From positions 135,321 through 163,761 of the forward strand of contig NW_014577453.1 in NCBI RefSeq assembly GCF_000485595.1: a stretch of 28,441 bases of DNA, written 5' to 3'. Source of the DNA: Priapulus caudatus. Its lineage: Eukaryota; Priapulida; Priapulimorpha; Priapulimorphida; Priapulidae. The translations under genes were made by a program, and so were the position numbers. Positions 10,816-21,900 of this stretch are shown piece after piece (position 1 is the first letter of the stretch; each line of letters opens with the position of its first letter). The notes below the pieces were generated by a model. The model saw nothing but the letters and a program-made list of their open reading frames with translations. It was not told the DNA's origin and ran no database searches.

Positions 10816-13800
10816 AAATTTATTATTACGATATTTTTCATCACGGTATGAATTGAACGACGATCCTTCCTTCAGCATTTAGGCGGCGAACAGGCCCGAG
10901 CCACAATGGACAGATAGTATGGTGACACGTGGACTCTGTCTGGGCGTCAGCTCTTGAAGGTCGGTCTAACGTGCGTGTTTCGACTGCCGCGGGCTCGCTG
11001 CGCTGAGAACTCCTCCAACCGCAGCAGGTTTTTCTGCAGCTATCACGGTGTCTTTTGATAAACTGCCTGTCAACAACAAACAACAGACAACCACACAATG
11101 CACAGCAGTGAGTACGACTAACGTGGATCCGCGAAGCGCGGTGCCTGAAGCCGCGACGATGTCGTCGCTGGCGGAATCCTTTAGAATCTCTCGTTTATCT
11201 AATGGGGCGATTCGTAATCGAGAGCAAGTGCAGCCTAGTTCGCTAACTTCACTGAGCGGATTCGAGTTCACCGTATTCTGTTTCTCGCGACGGTTCCCAG
11301 TTTCGCGATTACTCGTGGACGCGGTAAGATCAGGCAGTCGGTTTAGTCACCTTTGCAGTACAGAAGAGGTTAGTGTATCGTATAAGTATTAATACTATAT
11401 ATAGATAATATTATAGTATATATACTAGTGTGCATATCGGTATGAATATTATAGTTATTTAGTAGTTGGATCGGAGCGTGAGAATTATCGAAGAAGAGTA
11501 GTCCTCAACACCTCTTGCTGCTGATCGGAACCTCCGGCCCGTTCTTCTCGACTGATCCACCCTGCCATTTTTTGCTTTTGCTCTTTTTTCTTGTGTTTTC
11601 GGCTCAAAGTCGACTTTTTGGTGACTTGATTAACTGATATCAGTGCCAAAAAAGACAATGTTATACTGCTAAGCGCTGGCAAAAGTTATATATTTATTAA
11701 TGACAGTAACACTCTGTGAAGGATGGTATTTCTTGAAGGTGCTAACATATATAGGCGACTTTTGTGATCCCCTCTCCTATTCACTACACAGTAATCACTG
11801 TAAATAATAAGTTATCGGAGTTCGGAGTTCTCAACTATTATTAACAATAACAACATAAAAATTTTATTTTGGGACAATCTAATAAGCAGCCATTCAATAT
11901 CATTAGAGTAAAGTCAACTGATTGAAAGACTCCACTATTTTTCTTTACATTTATTTTTCAGATTTTCATACTACATTCATATTCTATAGTTTCGCATAAA
12001 GCACACTTTCGAGTAAGCGCAAAACAATTATTGCAGAGATACGATCGCAACTTTCTTTTCAAAGATTCGATAGGTATAATTTTCCGATAAGTATCAATAA
12101 AAGTATCAAAATATCCTAAGGCTATTCTAACACCACATCTAATATATTACATTCCCGTTGAAAAATTGATTACCACGTAGATCTTTCCAACTCAATCATC
12201 AGAAAGCCGCCGGCGCAGTATACGCATTCATCACGCATCAGCTTCCTCACCCTATCTATTATCCAGTGAGACACTTCTCAACTGTAGCGTCCTCTAAATT
12301 TTACTTTACATGCACATCGCCCTCGTGTGATTCTAATATCTTCTGCCCATATCTATTGTCGTCTGAAGAGAATATGCGCGCCAGATCAGGCTCTGGAGAG
12401 ATTGAACTCTGTAAGTCCAATGCATAAGTCACCCTAAGAGAAGATCATACTCCGAAAGAACATAAGATGCAGCTGGCAGCTCACACTCTAGTTCGTGTTG
12501 TGTGTATGTCACATTCATTTCGTGTTATAAAGTAACACATTTGGAATTATGAATATGTAAAGCACAGACCGATCCACTCACATACATAATAAACACTCGC
12601 CTATACGCAGTGGTAGCAATGGCAGAAGCTGTAAAGAAAACATCTTGATCGAAGTAATAGCACTAGTCAGTTAATAATATATATATATATTGATATTTGT
12701 AGAAATATAGTCATGTGTATAAAGCGCCACGTAACTATGTATAACCATTATCGCAGAAGCCTTAACCTCCATCCATCCTGCCTCTGCTTTGGTTTGTAAG
12801 GATTGACGTCAACAGCATCGAAATTGGCCTCGTCGGCCGCAGACACCTGTTGCAATACAGACCAGAATTAAACGAAGACCACTACTAGAAACCGAATCAT
12901 CCTAATCAACTGATAACCGAAATAATAAACTAAGTTACCTGGACAGACTATTAAAATATCATGCTAATTATTTCTAAAAGGCCATTTATACGTATAATAA
13001 GACATCTTGACAGAAACTGTCACAATATAAAATCCATCACGTACCACATTAACACTATTTACTTCACCTCCAGATGTTTGAACAATCAATTCGAATAGAA
13101 GTGTAACAAAGCTACAAGCGCAGACTTATTTCAGCGGTCAACCTGCCGTTTGATACTTTTAATTACATATGGTTTAAACCGCGGGGAACCTGACTTATCT
13201 TCAACGTGTGAAGCAGATGCAGAACCATGGTATGATTAGGCTGCAAATCCCTGGCCGTGTCCGCACACAACAACATCCTTCGTACGGGACAGAACTGTAG
13301 ATTGTCATTGCGAAAGACGTGAGCCGAGTGACATTGTAGCGGAGCCGTCACGCTGTGGACTTGTGACAATCTTGTTACACCTGATACACAGAGTAGATAA
13401 TTCAGCAAAAAATAAGCACCCTTTCGTAATTTTTAGTAACGGTAACTTATCAATTAGTATACTCACAGGCGATACAGGCACGTCAGTGTTCGAGGACAGG
13501 AATTCTGCCTGCTTAACATTACATTTCCTAGTACAAGCTGTTATCCATATCCAATATATACAATGAAATAAAAATATTTTCAATCGCGGTGTTTGAACGT
13601 ATAAGCATCTAATCAGTATTCTGCTTTCATTAATCAAACTGTAAAATGGCATAAGCGATGAATCTAACTGGCCACGAAGACTAATTGCATACCTTAACAG
13701 CACAAGCCAACCAGATCTAAAACCATTTATAACATTAACCACGACACAGCTATGTACACAAACCGACATACCTCAACGACGTTACCTAACCGCGAGCCAA

Positions 13801-13984
13801 CAGGCCCGTCTGGCTAAAATTGAGAGCAGGGTGTCGCGGCCAGAGATCTTGTATTTGTAGGGGAGAGGCCTTGTACGGTTCTTGAGATCTGACACACTCG
13901 AAGAGAGCGACCACACCCCCGAGCAGTTGCCAACTGTAACTGCAACAGACAGAACCATGATGAAATCATGGGCAACAGTTAGGG

Positions 13985-14305
13985 ATGTTCAGTGCTCAGC
14001 TGTTGAGCCACGTTTGAAAGCCAAACACATCCATCAATTCATGGCTAAGGTGTGAGCTCAAACCCAGATAGAACAGTGACTTTCCAATGTGGAAAAACCT
14101 GGCTGCTAAGAACATGGGAGCTAGTGATCCAACTCTGGGTCCCTGTGCTCAGATCCCACGTAAACATGCGGCCCGTCTCTCAGTAAGGTGACGTGGAAGA
14201 ACAGAAGACACATTTAACTCTTGTGCCAGTGACCATCCTCAGTGGCACAAAGCGCCGATTTACGTCCCAAAGAAGACCAAGCTAAGTAAGCAAGAAAAAA
14301 AGAAG
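13985..14305 (+). mobile_element. tRNA-derived SINE, copy in the broken locus
   Basis: This is the counterpart of the SINE at 21,140-21,475, in the same intron (between exons 10 and 9) and orientation. The A-box-like segment tgctcagctgttgagc and the B-box-like segment gtgagctcaaaccc are both slightly degraded, and the GAA-rich tail is retained. A shared site means the insertion preceded the split of the two copies, or that they are the same locus. Confidence 0.6.
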
Positions 14306-15635
14306 AAAAAGAACATTGTTCTCAGAACAGAAATCTTACGTCGATGCACGCAGGTATAGAAAACAATGCCTACTTTCCAGTGTGTCGACAGCTAAACCTC
14401 TGATGGCACTCTGTGCACAGAGCTCTTTTATGAGTTGGCCTCTTAACGGATGTGACCACAACGTAGACGCTGCCTGCGATTGAGAAGTCATACCAAATCT
14501 TTAAATATGTCTTCTAACTCGAAATCGCACCGTCAAACAAATCTGCCAAATGACACTGAATATAAAGAAGGTTTCTGAACACACACTCACAAAATTTTTA
14601 AAAACGCTGCAGAGTAACGCTACTTTACACCTTGTTAGCAGATATACCAGAAATCACACCATATTTAAAAATATAAGTAAGCATTGACGGTTGGCGGCTA
14701 TCGAAGAGCAATATGGAACAGAAAACTTTCAACAACATGCTGAGATTTGTGATAACCGTATAGACGTTATCAAAGAGATGCAATCCTACCTCGCGTGGCA
14801 CCTAGGTGAATGATAGCATTATGCGGTCTGCACATCACGTCAAGTCGACCCATGTGCGTGACGCAACCCGAAACTTGCTTGCCTATTGGAGATGTTCTAG
14901 CCAGGAAGAGTTAACCTTGGCCACTCTGAAACAGCAGGTTATACACAGCGATCATAGGCATCAGCAAAAGTCATGCCCGATTTCATTGCCGCATTCAATT
15001 TTCATAAATGTCAGTGGGTAATTCCTTGCATTAATAAAATTGGATGTCTGCCTTCAGAAATTTTTAAGCCACATACGATTTTTCATTTAGTGACTATCGT
15101 AAAAAATACGGCAGATTCTGACCAAGCTTCTTCTCTTGGGTGTTTGTGACACCAAAAAACTTTTTCTGTAGTAATATTCAAGACATTTAGTATGAAAGCA
15201 CAATGTAGAATGCTAACAGAATGTGCTAGCAGCGAAGTGATATGGCGAGGTATCCATGCGCAGAACAAGAGCCAGCAGTTGAGGCAAATGCAGGCTCTAA
15301 GCCCTGGTTATCATAGACGTAGGTCCATTCCTTCTGAGCCACGGCAAACACATGTTGTTTGTGTGTGAGCCATCTGAAACGCAAATTATTCTCATTTACG
15401 TATGCTGAGATGAAAATGTGAATCCGATACTTTATGTTTTAGAATTCACATTAGTACTTTTCTTTGAATTACCCCAAGTAATTACTAACCAACCTACTAT
15501 GTATCATTACATATAATTGATGACTGCAATGACTTAACTTCACGTCTCTATAACTTCTGCTAGCATGTGAATTCGCCGAACATCAGATGTTTAGCTCTGG
15601 CCAGTCAATGGCCTGCGTAGGTGACTTTCCTTCCA

Positions 15636-15745
15636 ACGCACCCTAACAATCCCATAACCAAAAAAACGAGCACCAAAACCACAACTACACCCCACATCCA
15701 CCCCAACACATAACCCAACACCGACCCACAACCTCCACGACTAAC
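15636..15745. other. C/A-only low-complexity insertion in exon 6 of the broken copy
   Basis: About 110 bases almost free of G and T on the plus strand replace the exon 6 acceptor end. The intact locus has only ccacccaccaacaagtgtctatag there (around 22,781-22,805). No repeat unit is visible. It looks like base-calling or consensus failure rather than biology. Confidence 0.6.
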
Positions 15746-16615
15746 ACGGACACGTGTCAAAAATGAAGCGAAACGTTATTAAAGATAATGTTTATCACAA
15801 GCAAGTTAATTTCAGAAAGAAAACCAATGCCTGTTGATTAAGATTTCTCATTGACAATTAGTTATGTAGGGATGACAATAAGGGTGTTGCAAGAGTTTAA
15901 ATGGTGCTATATATATTATTAGCATTATATTTTATAACATTAATTTAGCTTGAATAATGCGATTTCAACACATACCTTCCATTTCCTTGTGTATGTAATT
16001 CTGTAGGTCCAAACTTGTCCAGGTGTAATTCAAAGAACTGTAAAGTTTTTACACTTATATAGTAAAAAAGAAGATACAATACATAATGTAAAATTATACT
16101 ATGAAATTATGACGCTTTCAATAATTAAATAATAATGTTAAGTCACCTTATTTTTCCTCATTAATATGAATTAATCTTTATTGATTATTTAGATATACTT
16201 TTCTGCACTAGTTATAACAACAGCATCAGCCTATGTCATACTGTGAAATTTTGCTAGCTGTCTTCACCTTCATCTGCCTCGAAATACCTAAATTAAATTA
16301 AAAAGATTTATATGTTTTTCCTGAAGTTAATATTAAAAATAATGATAATAATACCTGTTAAACGATAACTACAGAGTAGCAGTGTATATCACAAATAATC
16401 GTGCTATCTCGTGTAGGATTCAGCCACAAATGATTTTGAAAATACTGTAGGCTTGTATGTTCTAACTATTTGGCCCATATGGCATGACACCAACTGATGC
16501 GCAGTAGCAAATTCCAAACCGTTAAAAACGAAGTATAGTTGCCGACAACTCTTGAGAATTTAGTTCCACCAATAATTCTGACCAGCAGACAGTTTAGTAT
16601 AAATTGCAACTCACC

Positions 16616-16625
16616 NNNNNNNNNN
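16616..16625. other. Assembly gap (10 N)
   Basis: Ten N bases join two sequences. The left side ends inside WDR46 at the exon 3 donor. The right side begins inside satellite half B, at the boundary with half A. The fixed short length suggests a placeholder of unknown size. Confidence 0.98.
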
Positions 16626-17696
16626 TTCCTATTTCTTAAGTGAGGTCTACTGATAGAATGTTATTATATAAATCTATGCTAGGATATCTCCTCTCCGATT
16701 TAAATGCATAATGTCTGCAAAATAACATTGTTCTCGGGAGATATTGCGCATGCGCGAGCACGGTTTTAAGCGTGCAGTATAGACTGGCGAAAACTGCATA
16801 ATATAGCTCGCTAAAGGAGAGAGGGGCTGGGAGACTGCGGATATGCGGCAGGCAAGATAGCTGAAGGAGGTAGAAGAAGAGGGAAGCTAAGCGAGCGACA
16901 AGGAAGGCAAGGGAAAAGACGGGAAGGGGAAAGTAGGACTTTTGTACTATACAGGCTAGGGCGCTCTGTTAATCATAAACGCAGGTCTACTGGTAAGAAT
17001 TTATTACATAAATCTATGTTGAGATACCCCCTAAGCATATTAAATGCATATTCATTTCAAAATATAACTCCTCTGGTGAGATATTGCGCATGCGCGAGCA
17101 CGGTTTCAAGCGTGCAGTATAGACTGACGAAAACTGCATAATATAGCTTGCTAAAGGAGAGAGGGGCTGGGAGACTGCGGATATGCGGCAGGCAAGATAG
17201 CTGAAGGCGGTAGAAGAAAGAGAGGCTAAGCGAGCGACAAGGGAGGCAAGGGAAAAGACGGGAAGGGGAAATTAGGACTTTTGTACTATACGGGCTAGGG
17301 CGCTCTACTAATCATGAACACAGGTCTACAGATAAGAATTTATTACATAAATCTATGCGGAGATACCCCCTAAGCATATTAAATGCATATTCATCACAAA
17401 ATATATCTCCTCTGGTGAGATATTGCGCATGCGCTACCATACTAACTTAGCCAGATTGTGTACTGACTGGTATACGCAGCGGGGTCCTTACATGCAATCT
17501 CGTCTTCATAATTTCTTAAGTGAGGTCTACTGATAGAATGTTATTATATAAATCTATGCTAGGATGACTCCTCTCCATTTTAAATGCATAATACCATTGT
17601 TCTCGGGAGATATTGCGCATGCGCGAGCACGGTTTCAAGCGTGCAGTATAGACTGACGAAAACTGCATAATATAAAGCTTGCTGAGGGAGAGAGGG
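16626..17696. repeat. Satellite array, clean copy with a recombinant unit
   Basis: This is the cleanest version of the repeat, with exact palindromes at 16745, 17085, 17424 and 17614. From 16,626 there is a half A, then a hybrid unit whose first part is half B (aagaatttattacataaatctatg to the palindrome at 17,085) and whose second part is half A (gagcacggtttcaagcg onward). Next come a normal half B (from about 17,320) and a final half A cut at gagagaggg (17,688-17,696), where the minisatellite flank begins. Confidence 0.9.
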
Positions 17697-17769
17697 ATTC
17701 TTGCTCCTGATACACATGAGTGTGTTTTGCTGTATGTTAAGAACAAATTTCTGCCATATACATAGGAAA

Positions 17770-17880
17770 TTGTATGTGTCTCTCGGTGTGTGTGCGTGCG
17801 CGTTTGTGTGTGCATGTGCGTGTGCGTGTGCGCGCGCACGCGTCTGTCTCTCTCGGTGTGCGCGAGTGTGCGTGCGTGTG

Positions 17881-17913
<33 letters not shown>

Positions 17914-17945
17914 GTGTCCGTGGTGTGTATATATATATATATATG
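17770..17945. repeat. TG/TGCG minisatellite with TA tract
   Basis: GTGT and GTGCGTGC runs include an uninterrupted stretch of GTGC repeats near 17,876-17,911, followed by (TA)n at 17,926-17,942. Alternating purine-pyrimidine sequence of this kind can adopt Z-DNA. It lies between the satellite and the WDR46 3' flank, as at 10,123-10,295. Confidence 0.9.
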
Positions 17946-17959
17946 TATAGATAGATATA

Positions 17960-18440
17960 GGGACATTTTATGTTGACGTCGACGTGACGCTGACAACACA
18001 TTTACATTGAATAAAATGTTACGTTAAAGTAAAGTTCCTAAATAAAGTTTTCGTGCAAACCATACCGCACGTTTCTCACTTTCGAGATTCCAGCGAGGCT
18101 TGTTGGAATTAATTTGTTGTCAATATTAGATAAAGTAAATAGGCAATGCTATTATATGAACTAGTGGTGCTCATTGAACTTAAACAAATCCTAAATTGAA
18201 GATTTATGTGTACGTATTGTGAATTTTATCATATTTTTGTGTATTCAAAGAACTGTAATTACACCGTGAACATCCAACACTGTAGCCTTTTTTTCCTAGA
18301 CCCCACATTTCCACACTGTATTCGCTGTTTATGGCTTCTTTCGTTTCTCTAATCACAGTGTTTTCCGGGATAGTAGACGCCTCGGTGGGCGATGGCTTAC
18401 TGCAGTACAAAACACGCAAGTCACTAGATATATAGCGAAA
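17960..18440. other. Region downstream of WDR46, no gene assigned
   Basis: This interval has the palindrome-rich motif gttgacgtcgacgtgacgc (from 17,971) and several AATAAA strings on the plus strand. A 34-codon plus-strand frame at 18,331-18,435 begins MASFVSLITVF. A minus-strand frame at 18,204-18,419 overlaps it. Neither is recognisable, and neither stays open in the duplicate copy. Confidence 0.4.
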
Positions 18441-18444
18441 AAAA

Positions 18445-18450
18445 TTTATT
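18445..18450 (-). terminator. Poly(A) signal AATAAA of WDR46
   Basis: On the minus strand AATAAA lies about 85 bases past the WDR46 stop codon (18,535-18,537), the usual place for a short 3' UTR. The same hexamer is kept in the broken copy at 10,819-10,824. Later hexamers could also be used. Confidence 0.65.
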
Positions 18451-18534
18451 ATTACGATATTTTCATCACGGTATGAAATTGAACACGATCTTCTTCAGTT
18501 AGGCGCGAACAGGCCCACCACAATGTACAGATAG

Positions 18535-18942
18535 TTATGTGACACGTGATCCTGTCTGTGGCGCACTCTTGAAGCGGTCTAACGTCGTTTTCGGCTGCGC
18601 GGGCTCGCTGCTCTGAGACTCCTCCACCGCAGCAGTTTTTCTCAGCTTCACGGTGTCTTTGATAAACTCCTGTCAACAACAACAACAACAACGACAATGG
18701 CACAGCAGTGAGTACGACTAACGTGGATCCGCGCGCGTGCCGAGCCGCGACGATTCTCGCGGCGAATCCTTTAGAATCTCTCGGTTTTATCTATGGCGAT
18801 CGTAATGAGAGAAGTGCAGCTAGTTTCCTAACTTTCACTGTACGTGATCGAGTTCACCGTATTCTTTCTCGCCGGTTCCATTTTTCGCTTACTCGTACGC
18901 GTAAATCAGCAGCGGTTTATCACTTTGCATAACTAAAAGAGT

Positions 18943-18988
<46 letters not shown>

Positions 18989-21900
18989 TATGTGTATATG
19001 TATTATATATTATAGTTATTATATTATCAGCGTTGAGATTAATCGAGAGAGTAGCTCACCCTCTTCTCTTCGAACCTCCGGCCCTTCTTCCTCGACTCCA
19101 CCCTGCCAGTTTTGCTTTTGCCCTTTTTCTTGTGTTTTGGCTCAAAGTCGGACTTTGGTGACTTGATTAACTAGAACAGTGCACAAAAAACATGTTATAC
19201 TGCTATACCCTGGCAACAAGTATGATATTAGAATGACAGTAACACTCTGTGAGGATGTGATTTCTTGAAGGTGCTAACATATATAGGGTACTCCTCCCTA
19301 CAAAAGAATACTGTAAGAATAAGTACATGGATTTAACTATATTAACGATAACAACATAAAATTTTATTGGGACAATCTAATAAGCATTCAAAGCATTAGA
19401 GTAAAGTCAACTGATGGAAAACACCACTATTTTTCTTTACATTTTTATTCAGATTCATACTACATTCATATTTATTAGTTCTCGCAGGGCAACTACAGCA
19501 CAATGATAAGCAGCACTTTTTCAAAGATTAGGATAATTTCGATAAGATCAATAAAAGATCAAAATACCAAGCTACTACAACTAAAATACAGTTGAAAAAT
19601 TATACCACGTAGACCACATACCAGTAACTTGCTCCTAGCGTCCAATTTACTTTGCATTGCCGGTTGATCAATCTGCCCGATTTCGTGTGGATTAAGCGTG
19701 ATCAGCTCTGGTTGAATCTGTAAGCAAGCAAAGTCACTAACAAAACTCTGAAGAACAAGATTGACAGCTGCAAGCTAACTCCAGTTGGTGGGATTTCATC
19801 ACCATTGCCTCACGATTCCACTCACATAATATATGCCGCATGTAGCAGGCAGAATACAAAGAAACATCTTGATCGAGTAAAGCCACTAGTCTGTTAATAA
19901 TATATATATATTGATATTGTTAGAAATATAGTCATTGTAAAGCAGTATAGTATACCTTATCCAGCAGGGCCTTAACCTCCCATTCCTGCCTCTGCTTTTT
20001 GGTTTGGTAAGGATTGACGTCCAAAGCATCGAAATTGGCCTCCCCGGCACCTGTGCAATAAGCACGATTTAAACGAAGACCATATAGAACCGAATCATCT
20101 AATCAACTGATAACCGAATAATAAACTAAAGTACCTGGACAGACTATTAAAATATCATGCTAACATTATTTCTAAAAAGGCATTATAGTTAATAAGACAT
20201 CTGACAGAAACTGTCACATATAAAATCCATCACGAACCACATTACCACTATTTACTTCACCTCCAGATTTTAACAATTCAATTCAATAGAAGTGTAACCA
20301 AAGTACAAGGACAGACTTATTTCAGGCAACTGCCGTTTGATGACTTTTAATTACATATGGTTTAAACCCGGGGAACCTGACTGTGATCTTCAACGTGTGA
20401 ACAGATGCAAGAGACCTGGTATGATTAGGCTGGCAAATCCCTGGCCGTGTCCCACACCAACAACATCCTCGTACGGACAGAACTGTAGATTTGTCATGGG
20501 AGACGTGAGCCGATGTGACATGTAGGGAGCCGTCACCTGTGACTTGTGACAATCCTTGTACACCTGCAATACACCAAGAGTAGGATAATTAGCATAAGCA
20601 CTCGTATTAGTAGCGGTACTTATCAATTAGTATTATCTCACAGGCGGAATACAGGCACGTCAGTGTCGAGTGGAATTTCTGCCTGCTTAACATTAACATT
20701 CCTAGTACAGCTGTTATCCATTCTCAATATATACAATTAAATAAAAAATATTTTTCATCCGGTGTTTGAACGTATAAGCAGTCTATTCAGTATTCTGCTT
20801 TCATTATCAAACTGTAAAATGCATAACGATGAATCTATGCCACGAAGACTAATTGCATACTCTTAACAGCACAAGCCAACCAGATCTAAAACGCATTTTA
20901 TAACATAACACGACACAGCTAGTGGTACACAAACGCACATACCTCAACGACGTTACCTAACCCGGCAGCCAACAGGCCCGTCTGGCTAAAATTGAGACAG
21001 GTGGCTCCGGCAGAGATCTTGTATTTGTAGAGAGGCTTGTAGGTTCTGAGATCGAACACTCGAAGAGAGCGATCCACACCGGCAGTTGCCATGTAACTGC
21101 AACAGACAGAACCATGGATAAAATCATGGGCAACAGTTAGGGATGTTTCAGTGCTCAGCTGGTTGAGCACGTTGGAAAGCCCAACACATCCATCATTCAT
21201 GGCTAAGGCTGTGAGTTCAAACCCCAGATAGAACAGTGAACTTTCCCAATGTGTGAAAAACCTGGCTCTGAACACTGGGGACTGTGGACCAACTCTGGGA
21301 TCCCTTGTGGCTCAGATGCCCACGTAAAATGGCGGGCCCGTCTCTAGTAATGGTGACGTGGAAGAACAGAAGACACATTAACTCTTTGCAGTGACCATCC
21401 TCAGTAGCACAGCCGATTTACGTCCCAAAGAAGATCCAAGGTAATAACAAGAAAAAAGAAGAAAAAGAACATTTGTTCTCAGAACAGCAAATCTTTACGT
21501 CGGATGCACGCAGGTATATGAAACAATGCCTACTTTCCAGTGGTGTCGACAGCTAAACCTCTGATGGCACTTCTGTGGCACAGCATCTTTATGAGTGGCT
21601 CCTTAACGGATGGTGACCACAACGTAACGCTGCCTGCCGATGAGAAGTCATACAAATCTTTAAATATGTCTTCTAACCGAAATCGCACCGTCAAACAAAA
21701 TCTGCCAAAATGAACTAATATAAAGTAATGGTTTCTGAAACACACTCAAAAATTTTTTAAAAAACGTGCAGTGAAACGTACTTTAACTTGTTAGCAGATA
21801 TACCAGAAATCACACCATATTTAAAAATTAAGTAAGCATTTGTACGGTTGGGGGCTATAGAAGAGCAATATGAAACAGGAAACTTGCAACAACATTCCTG

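Larger units (their letters stand above)
10917..16615 (-). pseudogene. WDR46: Broken, truncated copy of WDR46 (probable assembly duplicate)
   Basis: Blocks matching exons 15 to 4 of the intact gene lie in order on the minus strand. Approximate positions are: exon 15 at 10,917-11,066; 14 at 11,510-11,633; 13 at 12,265-12,408; 12 at 12,745-12,846; 11 at 13,223-13,380; 10 at 13,772-13,939; 9 at 14,374-14,473; 8 at 14,790-14,925; 7 at 15,217-15,373; 6 at 15,538-15,640; 5 at 15,977-16,038; 4 at 16,199-16,287. Exons 1-3 are absent because the sequence stops at 16,615, exactly at the donor of exon 3. Indels break the frame in most exons; the exon 4 donor has lost a G, exon 6 is cut by C/A-rich text, and exon 13 is hardly recognisable. 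Introns, SINE and flanks also match the intact copy and carry the same kind of error, so whole-locus duplication in the assembly is likelier than a decayed paralogue. Confidence 0.8.

Noticed and set aside
18690-18720. Plus-strand ATG followed by a donor-like GTGAGT (acaatggcacagcagtgagtacg), resembling the first exon of a divergent gene.
   Set aside because: It lies in WDR46 intron 14 right before the exon 15 acceptor. The CAA repeat is the complement of that acceptor's pyrimidine-rich tract, and there is no coding continuation.
19717-19956. Intron-encoded C/D snoRNA in WDR46 intron 12 (minus strand ggtgatgaaatccc as box C).
   Set aside because: No box D at a suitable distance and no terminal stem. 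The duplicate copy does not keep the motif.
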